A DNA stretch of 5,325 nucleotides from Gammaproteobacteria bacterium. GTDB lineage: Bacteria > Pseudomonadota > Gammaproteobacteria > DRLM01. Below are positions 1-5,325 of this stretch, piece by piece. A program made the translations under genes and the position numbers. Numbering within the stretch: position 1 is the stretch's first letter; the number at the start of each line of letters is the position of its first letter. The DNA lies in NCBI GenBank assembly GCA_015490395.1, contig WFXX01000239.1:1-5325 (forward strand), in the 5' to 3' direction. The notes under the pieces are model-generated. The model was not told where the DNA came from and searched no databases. It saw only the letters and a program-made list of their open reading frames with translations.

Positions 1-52
1 CCCCAAACCCCGCCCGCCCCGGACGGCCGTCCGGGGCGGGCGGGGTTTGGGG
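1..52. repeat. Perfect 52-base palindrome (two 26-base arms, no spacer)
   Basis: Bases 1-26 are the exact reverse complement of bases 27-52, with the centre at ACGGCCGT. The arms are mostly G and C, with AAA in one and TTT in the other. Symmetry stops at base 53 on the right; on the left it reaches the first base of the window, so a longer arm cannot be excluded. It could be a factor-independent terminator lacking a visible T run, but it follows a ribosome binding site and ATG that look like the start of pstB, where a terminator makes no sense. A fold-back artefact at a contig end is the simplest alternative. Confidence 0.9.
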
Positions 53-67
53 CATGGCGTGCTCCAT
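1..67 (-). CDS. pstB: PstB, phosphate ABC transporter ATPase, N-terminal fragment only (running off the window)
   Basis: An ATG at 65-67 follows the pstA stop after 10 bases. It is preceded by a strong ribosome binding site, AGGAGG at 73-78, with a 5-base spacer and overlapping the pstA TGA. The frame then stays open to base 1 and gives MEHAMPQTPPAPDG followed by RPGRAGFG. Gene order pstS-pstC-pstA-pstB is the established layout of this operon, so the cytoplasmic ATPase that powers phosphate import is expected here. No ATPase motif is visible because only about 22 codons are present, so the product is inferred from position. A second in-frame ATG at 53-55 is an alternative start. Oddly, codons from about the sixth onward lie in a perfect 52-base palindrome. 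The last eight or so residues are the mirror of the first ones at DNA level and may not be genuine PstB sequence. Confidence 0.5.
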   Translation of the reverse strand, partial: MEHAMPQTPPAPDGRPGRAGFG

Positions 68-72
68 GGCTC

Positions 73-78
73 CCTCCT
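73..78 (-). promoter_or_regulatory. Ribosome binding site for pstB
   Basis: AGGAGG on the minus strand, five bases before the ATG at 65-67 and overlapping the TGA stop of pstA (78-80). It is the main reason for calling a gene start here, and the overlap suggests that pstB translation is coupled to pstA. Confidence 0.65.
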
Positions 79-920
79 CAATCCTTGGTGCGCGAGGGCC
101 GCAGGAAGGTGCGGGCCAAGACGTTGAGCAGCAGCACGCTGAAGGTGATGAGCAGGGCCCCGGCCCAGGCCAGGTGCTGCCAGTTGTCGTAAGGGCTCAT
201 GGCGAACTGGAAGATGGTCACCGGCAGGTTGGCCAGGGGCTTGCCCATGTCCAGGCTCCAGAACTGGTTGTTCAGGGCGGTGAAGAGCAGGGGCGCGGTC
301 TCGCCGCTGATGCGCGCCACGGCCAGCAGCACCCCGGTGAGGATCCCGGTGAAAGAGGCCCGATAGACCACCGCGGCGATCACCTTCCAGTAGGGCGCCC
401 CCAGAGCCGCTGCGGCCTCGCGCAGGGTGTCCGGCACCAGGCGCATCATGTCCTCCGTGGTGCGCACCACCACGGGGATGACGATCAGGGCTAGGGCCAC
501 GCCGCCAGCCCAGCCTGAGAAGTGGCCCAGGGGCACCACCAGGATCTCGTAGACGAAGACCCCTAGCAGGATGGAAGGGGCGCTCAGGAGCACGTCGTTG
601 ACGAAGCGCACCACCTTCCCCAATCGGCTGTGGCGGCCGAACTCGGCCAGATAGGTCCCGGCCAGGATCCCTATCGGGGCGCCGATGAGCACCCCCAGCG
701 CGGTCAGGATCAGGCTCCCGACGATGGCGTTGGCCAGCCCGCCGTGTCCGCCTGGCGGCGGCGTGGGCTCGGTGAGCACCTCCCAGGTCAGCCAGGGCAG
801 TCCCTTGACCAGGAGGGTGCCCAGCAGCCAGGCCAGCCAGAACAGCCCGAAGAGGGTCACCACCAGGGACATCCCCAGGTGGAAGGCGTTGCGCAGCCGG
901 CGCCGGGTATAGAGATCCAT
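78..920 (-). CDS. pstA: PstA, phosphate ABC transporter inner-membrane permease
   Basis: The product is 280 residues, close to the 296 of E. coli PstA. With PstC it forms the membrane channel of the PstSCAB importer, through which phosphate delivered by periplasmic PstS passes using ATP hydrolysed by PstB. About six hydrophobic segments are visible, near residues 15-38, 64-91, 108-130, 138-152, 190-205 and 250-272. The ABC-permease EAA loop lies at about 165-185 (REAAAALGAPYWKV). It is followed by ARISGETAPLLFTA (202-215), which is nearly identical to E. coli PstA, as are LLSAPSI (111-117) and NLPVTIFQFAMSP (231-243). The frame is open far upstream to 1853, but that part overlaps pstC and resembles no permease. 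The ATG at 918-920 fits the family start (LYTRRRLRNAF). It lies 11 bases after the pstC stop with only a weak ribosome binding site, which suggests translational coupling. Confidence 0.96.
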   Translation of the reverse strand: MDLYTRRRLRNAFHLGMSLVVTLFGLFWLAWLLGTLLVKGLPWLTWEVLTEPTPPPGGHGGLANAIVGSLILTALGVLIGAPIGILAGTYLAEFGRHSRLGKVVRFVNDVLLSAPSILLGVFVYEILVVPLGHFSGWAGGVALALIVIPVVVRTTEDMMRLVPDTLREAAAALGAPYWKVIAAVVYRASFTGILTGVLLAVARISGETAPLLFTALNNQFWSLDMGKPLANLPVTIFQFAMSPYDNWQHLAWAGALLITFSVLLLNVLARTFLRPSRTKD

Positions 921-931
921 GCCCGGCCCAC

Positions 932-1906
932 TCAGCTCGCCCGGCCCTCGCCGGCGCTCAGCCGGAGCAGCAGCAGCTTGGCCAGGGCCAGCACCACGAA
1001 GGTCACGAGGAACAGGATCAGCCCCAAGGCCACCAGCGAGGACAGGTGCAGCTCGCTGTCGGCCTCGGTGAACTCGTTGGCCAGGGTGGAGGAGATAGTG
1101 TTGCCGGGCATGAACAGCGAGGCGCTGATCTCGTGGGCGTTGCCGATGACGAAGGTCACCGCCATGGTCTCGCCCAGGGCCCGCCCGAGCCCGAGCATGA
1201 TGCCGCCTACCACTCCCACCTTGGTGTAGGGCAGGACCACGTAGCGTACCACCTCCCAGGTGGTGGCCCCCAGCCCGTAGGCCGATTCCTTGAGCATGGG
1301 GGGCACGGTCTCGAACACGTCCCGCATCACCGAGGAGATGAAGGGGATGATCATGATGGCCAGGATGAGGCCCGCGGTGAACATGCCGATGCCCATGGGC
1401 GGGCCGTCGAAGAGGGGCCCGATCAGGGGCAGGCCGGCCAGGTGCTCGGTCATCCAGGGCTGCACGTGGTCGGCGAAGAGAGGAGCGAAGACGAACAGCC
1501 CCCACATGCCGTAGATGATGCTGGGGATGGCCGCCAGCAGCTCCACGGCGGTGGCCACCGGGCGCTTGAGCCAGGGGGGGGCCAGCTCGGTGATGAACAC
1601 GGCGATGCCGAAGCTCACCGGCACCCCCACCAGCATGGCGATGGCCGAGGTCACCAGGGTCCCGTACACCGGGGCCAGGGCCCCGAACTCCTCGGTGACC
1701 GGGTTCCAAGCCTCCGACGTCAGGAAGCCGAGCCCGAAGCGCTCCAAGGCCGGGGTGGCCCCAGCCCACAGGGAGGCCAGGATCCCCAGCACCATGAGGA
1801 AGACCAGGACGGCCGCCGCCAACGCGAGGTTGGCGAATAAGGGATCGCCCCATCGCCCGCCACGGACGGCACCGCCCCGGGTGGGCTGCGTGACAGTGTG
1901 GCTCAC
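932..1906 (-). CDS. pstC: PstC, phosphate ABC transporter inner-membrane permease
   Basis: The product is 324 residues (E. coli PstC is 319). It is the second permease of the phosphate importer and pairs with PstA. Long stretches match E. coli PstC, including VYGTLVTS (80-87), ITELAPPWLKRP (105-116), ELLAAIPSIIYGMWGLF (122-138), the EAA loop KESAYGLGATTWEVV (206-220) and LGRALGETMAVTF (240-252). About six membrane segments are visible, near residues 25-48, 80-106, 122-145, 172-192, 230-255 and 288-315. I chose the GTG at 1904-1906 because two purine-rich ribosome binding sites lie just before it and the protein then begins in register with the family. The frame can be extended to a TTG at 1985-1987, but that would put a perfect hairpin inside the coding region and add an unlikely low-complexity N-terminus. 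The gene lies 123 bases after pstS and 11 bases before pstA. Confidence 0.95.
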   Translation of the reverse strand: MSHTVTQPTRGGAVRGGRWGDPLFANLALAAAVLVFLMVLGILASLWAGATPALERFGLGFLTSEAWNPVTEEFGALAPVYGTLVTSAIAMLVGVPVSFGIAVFITELAPPWLKRPVATAVELLAAIPSIIYGMWGLFVFAPLFADHVQPWMTEHLAGLPLIGPLFDGPPMGIGMFTAGLILAIMIIPFISSVMRDVFETVPPMLKESAYGLGATTWEVVRYVVLPYTKVGVVGGIMLGLGRALGETMAVTFVIGNAHEISASLFMPGNTISSTLANEFTEADSELHLSSLVALGLILFLVTFVVLALAKLLLLRLSAGEGRAS

Positions 1907-1909
1907 GGG

Positions 1910-1922
1910 CTCCTCGCCTCCT
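1910..1922 (-). promoter_or_regulatory. Tandem ribosome binding sites deciding the pstC GTG start
   Basis: On the minus strand AGGAGG (1917-1922, 10-base spacer) and AGGAG (1910-1914, 3-base spacer) both precede the GTG at 1904-1906. Neither spacing is ideal on its own, but the pair supports this GTG over the TTG at 1985-1987, which has no such signal. Confidence 0.6.
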
Positions 1923-1951
1923 CTGCCTCCGCCGGCGTCCTCCCCAGGCAG

Positions 1952-1985
1952 GGCGGAGCCCGCCCGGAGGGGGGCGGGCTCCGCC
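1952..1985 (-). promoter_or_regulatory. Perfect 14-bp hairpin in the pstS-pstC leader
   Basis: Arms 1952-1965 and 1972-1985 are exact reverse complements with a 6-base loop (1966-1971). The stem is nearly all G:C. No T run follows on either strand, so this is not a textbook intrinsic terminator. Lying between pstS and pstC, it could attenuate read-through, protect the 3' end of an abundant pstS message, or stabilise the 5' end of a pstCAB message started at the nearby TATAAT. It ends 45 bases before the pstC start and does not cover the ribosome binding site. The hairpin is directly seen; its role is inferred. Confidence 0.75.
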
Positions 1986-1996
1986 AAGGTGGGCGC

Positions 1997-2002
1997 ATTA
2001 TA
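1997..2002 (-). promoter_or_regulatory. Possible internal promoter -10 (TATAAT) for pstCAB
   Basis: The minus strand carries an exact TATAAT in an otherwise very GC-rich gap, 91 bases before the pstC GTG. Transcription would start near 1990, just before the hairpin at 1952-1985. No convincing -35 is present at the expected distance (GGGCCG at 2020-2025) and there is no TG extension, so a promoter here would need an activator or may not exist. Confidence 0.3.
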
Positions 2003-2029
2003 GCGGCTGCCGGCTCGGCCGGCCCGGGC

Positions 2030-3085
2030 TCACCGCGCTGGCCACAGGGGGCGGCCGTCCGGGCCGCGGACCTGCTCCCGCCAGGTCTCCTCCACCAGCT
2101 CCACCACCTCCTGGGGTAGGGGCACGTAGTGCAGCTCCTCGGCGATGCCGGCCCCGTGGCGGAAGGCCCAATCGAAGAAGCGCAGCACCGCCCGGCCCAT
2201 CTCGGGTCGCTCCTGGCGCCGGTGCAAGAGCACGAAGGTCGCTCCCGTGATGGGCCAGGAGGCCTCCCCCGGCTGATCGGTGAGCACCAGGTGGTAGCCA
2301 GGGGCGTGACGCCAGTCGGCGTTGGCCGCCGCGGCGGCGAAGCTGTCGGCGGTGGGCGCCACGAAGTGCCCGGCGCGGTTGCGGAGCAGGGCGTAGGTCA
2401 TGCGGTTCTGCAGGGCGTAGGCGTACTCGACGTAGCCGATGGACCCCTTGAGGCGTCGCACGTAGGCGGCCACGCCCTCGTTGCCCTTGGCACCGACACC
2501 GGCGGGCCAGCGCACGGCCTTGCCGCTGCCTACCCGACGGGCCCATTGAGGGCTGACCTTGCTCAGGTAGTTGGTGAAGATCCAGGTGGTGCCGGAGCCG
2601 TCGGAGCGGCGGACCACGGTGACCTTACGGTCGGGCAGGCTCAGGCCGGGATTGAGGGCCTGGAGACGGGGATCGTTCCAGCGGCTGATCTCGCCCAGAA
2701 AGAGCCCGGCCAGCGCCTCGGGGCTGAGCCTGAGCTCGCCGGGCCCGATGCCGGGCAGGTTCACCACGGGCACCACGCCGCCGATGATGACGGGGAACTG
2801 CACCAGCCCCGCCTGCTCCAGGGCCTGGGGCTCGAGGGGGGCGTCCGAGGCCCCGAAGTCCACGGTCCGGGCCTTGATCTGGCGGATGCCGCCCCCGGAG
2901 CCGATGGACTGATAGTTCAGCCGCACGCCGGTCTCTCGGTGGTAGACCTCCGCCCACTTGGAGAGCACGGGGTAGACGAAGGTGGAGCCCGCCCCGGTGA
3001 TCTGGTCCACCTCAGCCGCGGCGGCCCCGGCCAGTCCCAGGAGCAGGATGCCGGCCAAGAGCGGTCGGTGCAGACGCTTGCGCAT
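2030..3085 (-). CDS. pstS: PstS, periplasmic phosphate-binding protein
   Basis: The product is 351 residues (E. coli precursor 346). It captures inorganic phosphate in the periplasm and hands it to the PstCA channel. The N-terminus is a typical Sec signal peptide: MRKRLHR, a hydrophobic core to about residue 20, and a likely cut after AAAA at 24. All the phosphate-contacting loops known from E. coli PstS are present: GAGSTF (31-36), IGSGGG (61-66), DFGASDAPL (76-84) and RRSDGSGTT (159-167, with R160, S164, G165 and T166 as the expected ligands). KGSIGYVEYAYALQNRM and FFDWAF further on also match the family. The ATG at 3083-3085 has an excellent ribosome binding site, AGGAGGT at 3090-3096. The frame is open upstream to 3583, but that part overlaps sodB and lacks a signal peptide start. 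It is the first gene of the pst operon, under the Pho box at 3137-3154. Confidence 0.97.
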   Translation of the reverse strand: MRKRLHRPLLAGILLLGLAGAAAAEVDQITGAGSTFVYPVLSKWAEVYHRETGVRLNYQSIGSGGGIRQIKARTVDFGASDAPLEPQALEQAGLVQFPVIIGGVVPVVNLPGIGPGELRLSPEALAGLFLGEISRWNDPRLQALNPGLSLPDRKVTVVRRSDGSGTTWIFTNYLSKVSPQWARRVGSGKAVRWPAGVGAKGNEGVAAYVRRLKGSIGYVEYAYALQNRMTYALLRNRAGHFVAPTADSFAAAAANADWRHAPGYHLVLTDQPGEASWPITGATFVLLHRRQERPEMGRAVLRFFDWAFRHGAGIAEELHYVPLPQEVVELVEETWREQVRGPDGRPLWPAR

Positions 3086-3120
3086 GATGACCTCCTCGTG
3101 GTTGTTCAGGACGGGGCTTA

Positions 3121-3126
3121 ACCCTA
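3121..3126 (-). promoter_or_regulatory. -10 element of the PhoB-dependent pstS promoter
   Basis: TAGGGT on the minus strand keeps the most conserved -10 bases (T, A and the final T). It lies exactly ten bases downstream of the Pho box, which replaces the -35 as in known PhoB-activated promoters. The start point would be near 3114, giving a leader of about 30 bases before the pstS ATG. Confidence 0.6.
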
Positions 3127-3136
3127 GCGGCCCCGT

Positions 3137-3154
3137 GTGACAGCACGATGACAG
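3137..3154 (-). promoter_or_regulatory. Pho box (PhoB operator) upstream of pstS
   Basis: The minus strand reads CTGTCATCGTGCTGTCAC: two CTGTCA half sites, seven bases each with a 4-base spacer, so they repeat every 11 bases. This matches the established PhoB operator (CTGTCAT, four bases usually A/T-rich, then CTGTCA and C or T); only the spacer is more GC-rich than usual. It indicates induction of pstSCAB by phospho-PhoB when phosphate is scarce. No second Pho box is seen next to sodB or hyuB. Confidence 0.88.
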
Positions 3155-3178
3155 CGACGCGCGGCGTCCTGGTGCCCT

Positions 3179-3212
3179 AAAAGGCGGCGGGGCGCCCGAG
3201 GCGCCCCGCCGC
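3179..3212 (-). terminator. Intrinsic terminator of sodB
   Basis: Arms 3184-3196 and 3200-3212 form a perfect 13-bp, all G:C stem with a 3-base loop. On the minus strand the stem is followed after one base by TTTT (3179-3182). It begins 19 bases after the sodB stop codon and ends 24 bases before the Pho box of pstS, so it separates the two transcription units. Confidence 0.85.
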
Positions 3213-3231
3213 GCGGCCGATCCCCTATGCC

Positions 3232-3816
3232 TCAGCTTGGGAGGCGGGAGGCCACGAAGTCCCAGTTGACCAGGTTCCAGAAGTTCTCCACGTACTTGGG
3301 GCGCTGGTTGCGGTAGTCGATGTAGTAGGCATGCTCCCAGACGTCGCAGGTCAGCAGCGGCGTGGCACCCTCGGTCATGGGGTTGCCGGCGTTGCTGGTG
3401 CTCACCACGTCCAGGGAGCCGTCCGGCCGGCGCACCAGCCAGGCCCAGCCGGAGCCGAAGGTCCCCACCGCGGTCTGGGAGAAGCGCTCCTTGAAGGCCT
3501 GGAAGGAGCCGAAGGCCTGCCGGATGGCCTCTCCCAGGGCGCCGCCCGGCTCCCCGCCGCCCTGGGGCCGCATGCACTTCCAATAGAAGGTGTGGTTCCA
3601 GACCTGGGCGGCGTTGTTGAAGATGGGGCCTGGCGGGGCGGTGCGCACGATGGCCTCTAGGTCCTTGCCCTCGAACTCGGTCCCCGGGACCAGCTTGTTC
3701 AGGTTGTCCACGTAGGCCTTGTGGTGCTTGCCGTGGTGGTACTCCAAGGTCTCTCGGGAGATGTAGGGCTCCAAGGCGTCCATGGGATAGGGCAGGGGGG
3801 GTAGCTGATGCTGCAT
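3232..3816 (-). CDS. sodB: Superoxide dismutase, iron type (SodB)
   Basis: The product is 194 residues (E. coli SodB 193). It converts superoxide to hydrogen peroxide and oxygen, and with no signal peptide it should be a cytoplasmic dimer. The four metal ligands are all present: H27 (EYHHGKHH), H75 (AAQVWNHTFYW), and D158 and H162 (DVWEHAYYIDYRN). Q71 in the AAQVWNH motif and A143-G144 in STSNAGNP mark the iron rather than manganese subtype; metal use is inferred from these residues. Y35 is the expected active-site gateway tyrosine. The ATG at 3814-3816 was chosen because AAGGAG lies about eight bases upstream and the protein then starts like E. coli SodB (QLPPLPY versus ELPALPY). An upstream in-frame GTG at 3838-3840 lacks a binding site. 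The gene has its own promoter and terminator and is not part of the pst operon. Confidence 0.97.
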   Translation of the reverse strand: MQHQLPPLPYPMDALEPYISRETLEYHHGKHHKAYVDNLNKLVPGTEFEGKDLEAIVRTAPPGPIFNNAAQVWNHTFYWKCMRPQGGGEPGGALGEAIRQAFGSFQAFKERFSQTAVGTFGSGWAWLVRRPDGSLDVVSTSNAGNPMTEGATPLLTCDVWEHAYYIDYRNQRPKYVENFWNLVNWDFVASRLPS

Positions 3817-3861
3817 GGTCAGGCTCCTTGCGTTTCTCACCGTTCCGGTCAGTTGCCGGCC

Positions 3862-3890
3862 AGTCTAGGGGAGGCCCTGGGGCACTTCAA
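3862..3890 (-). promoter_or_regulatory. Sigma70-type promoter of sodB
   Basis: On the minus strand TTGAAG (3885-3890) and TAGACT (3862-3867) each match four of six consensus bases and are spaced by exactly 17 bases. Transcription would start near 3855, about 39 bases before the sodB ATG. No Fur box or small-RNA target could be recognised by eye. Confidence 0.5.
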
Positions 3891-3915
3891 GGCCACGGCG
3901 GGTACGGTTTATGCT
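3886..3915 (+). promoter_or_regulatory. Weak candidate promoter for the hyuB-type gene
   Basis: A plus-strand TATGCT (3910-3915, four of six -10 matches) has TTCAAG (3886-3891, three of six -35 matches) 18 bases upstream. It shares its -35 bases with the divergent sodB promoter. The expected start point falls at about 3922, which is itself an in-frame ATG. This is a tentative call. Confidence 0.22.
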
Positions 3916-3945
3916 GGCCCGATGGGCCCTTCGGAGGGTGCCTGT

Positions 3946-3951
3946 GAGGAG
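3946..3951 (+). promoter_or_regulatory. Ribosome binding site deciding the hyuB GTG start
   Basis: GAGGAG lies nine bases before the GTG at 3961-3963. The upstream in-frame ATG at 3922-3924 has no purine-rich sequence before it. Confidence 0.55.
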
Positions 3952-3960
3952 ACGGGTGCC

Positions 3961-5325
3961 GTGGATGCGGTGGAGCTGAGCTTGTTCGAGAGCCGCCTGG
4001 CGGCGGTCTGCGAGGAGATGGGGGCCACCCTGGCCCGGGCCGCCCTTTCCCCCAACATCAAGGACCGGCTGGACTTCTCCTGCGCGGTCTTCGACGCCCG
4101 GGGCGCGCTCTGCGCTCAGGCCGCGCACATCCCCGTGCACCTGGGCAGCATGGCCTACGCCATGGCCTCAGTGGTGGCGGCCCGCCCGTGGGAGCCGGGG
4201 GAGATGGTGGTCTTCAACGACCCCTTCCTGGGGGGCACCCACCTGCCCGACGTCACCGTGGTGGCCCCCTTGTTCCTCGAGGGCCGGCTCCTAGGCTTCG
4301 TGGCCAACCGGGCCCACCACGCGGACATCGGGGCCGAGGCCCCGGGCTCCATGCCCCTGTCCCGGCGGCTGGAGGAGGAGGGGCTGGTGATCCCCCCCAC
4401 CGTCATCGTCCGGGAGGGACGCCTGGACGAGGCCGGCCTGCGGCGTCTCCTGGCCGGCACCCGCAGCCCCGAGCAAGGCTATGGGGACTTCGCCGCCCAG
4501 GTCAGCGCCAACCGCACCGGGTTGCGCCGGCTGGAGGCCTTGGCCAGGGCTCTGGGGCCGGAGCGCTACACGGAGGCCCTGGCAGCCCTGGACGCCTACG
4601 CCGAGCGCCTGGCTCGGGAGGCCCTCGGGGCCCTCCCTCGCGGGACCTGGCGCTTCGAGGACCGGATGGACGACGACGGGGCGGGCACCACCGACATCCC
4701 CATCCGAGTGGCGGTCACCCTCGGGGACGGGGAGGCCGTGGTGGACTTCGCAGGTACCGCCCGTCAGGTGCCCGGCAACATCAACTGCCCCCTCTCCGTG
4801 ACTGCCGCTGCGGTCTACTACGTCTTCCGGTGCCTCATGCCGCCGCAGACCCCGGCCAGCGCCGGGAGCCTGCGCCCGGTGCGCCTGCGCGTCCCCGAGG
4901 GCTGCCTGCTTCACGCCCGCCGCCCAGCGGCGGTGGCCGCGGGCAACGTGGAGACCAGCACCCGGGTGGTGGACGCCGTGCTGGGGGCCCTGGCCCAGGC
5001 GGTGCCCGAGCGCATTCCCGCTGCCAGCCAGGGGACCATGAACAATGTGGCCATGGGCGGGACGGAGCCTCGTCCCTGGGACTACTACGAGACCCTGGGC
5101 GGGGGGATGGGGGCAGGCCCTGGCGGCGGAGGCCTGAGCGCGGTGCACTCGCACCTGACCAATACCCTCAACACGCCCGTGGAGAGCCTGGAGATGCACT
5201 ACCCGGTGCAGGTTCTGCGCTACGCCATCCGGAGGGGCTCCGGGGGGTCGGGCCGCTTCCCCGGCGGCGACGGACTGGTGCGCAGCTATCGCTTCCTGCG
5301 GCCCGCCCGGGTGACCCTGCTGACC
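3961..5325 (+). CDS. hyuB: Hydantoinase B / 5-oxoprolinase family protein (HyuB type), 3'-truncated by the window
   Basis: 455 codons are present and the frame is open to the last base; family members usually run to about 510-590 residues, so the C-terminus is missing. The Hydantoinase_B family forms ATP-dependent amidohydrolases with a HyuA partner (N-methylhydantoinase, 5-oxoprolinase) and also contains carboxylase subunits. The substrate cannot be told from the sequence. Conserved family blocks appear in order: SPNIKDRLDFSCAVFDARG and QAAHIPVHLGSM near the N-terminus, NDPFLGGTHLPDVTVV (from residue 86), AHHADIGAEAPGSMP (from 118), GNINCPLSVTAAAVYYVFR (from 272), AAGNVETS (326-333), ASQGTMNN (355-362), YYETLGGGMGAGP (375-387), HSHLTNTLNTPVE (from 396) and GSGGSGRFPGGDGLVR (426-441). 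The protein has no signal peptide and should be cytoplasmic. The GTG start at 3961 has a good ribosome binding site. An in-frame ATG at 3922 would add 13 residues and is the alternative. The gene is divergent from sodB with 144 bases between them, and no hyuA lies upstream. Confidence 0.93.
   Translation, partial: MDAVELSLFESRLAAVCEEMGATLARAALSPNIKDRLDFSCAVFDARGALCAQAAHIPVHLGSMAYAMASVVAARPWEPGEMVVFNDPFLGGTHLPDVTVVAPLFLEGRLLGFVANRAHHADIGAEAPGSMPLSRRLEEEGLVIPPTVIVREGRLDEAGLRRLLAGTRSPEQGYGDFAAQVSANRTGLRRLEALARALGPERYTEALAALDAYAERLAREALGALPRGTWRFEDRMDDDGAGTTDIPIRVAVTLGDGEAVVDFAGTARQVPGNINCPLSVTAAAVYYVFRCLMPPQTPASAGSLRPVRLRVPEGCLLHARRPAAVAAGNVETSTRVVDAVLGALAQAVPERIPAASQGTMNNVAMGGTEPRPWDYYETLGGGMGAGPGGGGLSAVHSHLTNTLNTPVESLEMHYPVQVLRYAIRRGSGGSGRFPGGDGLVRSYRFLRPARVTLLT

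Noticed and set aside
1046..1840. 264-codon plus-strand open frame opposite pstC, with similar ones at 2129-3121 and 54-494
   Set aside because: Their translations are rich in G, H, Q, E and D with no domain-like pattern; they are antisense mirrors of clearly real genes in GC-rich DNA.
921..1853. Open extension of the pstA frame far upstream, making a 591-residue protein
   Set aside because: It runs across pstC in another frame, gives a G/R/H/P-rich low-complexity translation typical of GC-rich shadow frames, and the family-like sequence begins only at the ATG at 918-920.
3086..3583. Open extension of the pstS frame across the 3' half of sodB
   Set aside because: It overlaps sodB, the Pho box and the terminator, and the true start has a strong ribosome binding site followed by a signal peptide.
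3916..3928. Small inverted repeat GGCCC-GAT-GGGCC before hyuB
   Set aside because: A five-pair stem with a 3-base loop is expected by chance in DNA this rich in G and C.
3955..3961. Possible CRISPR, tRNA, insertion sequence or other mobile element anywhere in the window
   Set aside because: I looked for spaced direct repeats, tRNA-like arms, transposase motifs and terminal inverted repeats in the gene-free gaps and saw none. The only long repeats are the three hairpins or palindromes already listed.
4291..5199. 302-codon minus-strand open frame opposite hyuB
   Set aside because: Low-complexity translation opposite a full set of conserved HyuB blocks; no independent start signal was found.

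Overview
The window is GC-rich DNA from a bacterium, most likely a gammaproteobacterium. The PstS, PstC, PstA and iron superoxide dismutase proteins all read along their full length like the Escherichia coli proteins as I recall them, while the GC-biased third codon positions point to a GC-rich lineage rather than an enteric one. The lineage is an inference; no rRNA or other marker is present. Both window ends cut a gene, so this could be a whole short contig.

Left part, minus strand, read from right to left: pstS (phosphate-binding protein, 3085 to 2030), pstC (permease, 1906 to 932), pstA (permease, 920 to 78) and the first codons of what should be pstB (ATPase, from 67 to beyond base 1). 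This is the high-affinity phosphate ABC importer in the classical order. A clear Pho box (two CTGTCA half sites in an 11-bp register) with a -10 ten bases downstream lies just upstream of pstS, so the operon should be switched on by PhoB under phosphate limitation. Between pstS and pstC there is a perfect 14-bp hairpin and, just upstream of it, a perfect TATAAT. Together these could set a different level of pstCAB relative to pstS.

Middle: sodB (Fe superoxide dismutase, minus strand, 3816 to 3232) has its own sigma70-type promoter and ends in a strong hairpin plus T-run terminator. It is therefore a separate unit from pst.

Right part, plus strand: a hyuB-type gene (hydantoinase B / 5-oxoprolinase family) starts at 3961, divergent from sodB, and runs off the window end. 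Its usual partner hyuA is not upstream.

Most of this is ordinary chromosomal content and I see no new defence, mobile or RNA-guided system. The items most worth a second look are the perfect 52-base palindrome at bases 1-52, which falls inside the apparent start of pstB and may be an assembly fold-back, and the pstS-pstC intergenic control region.
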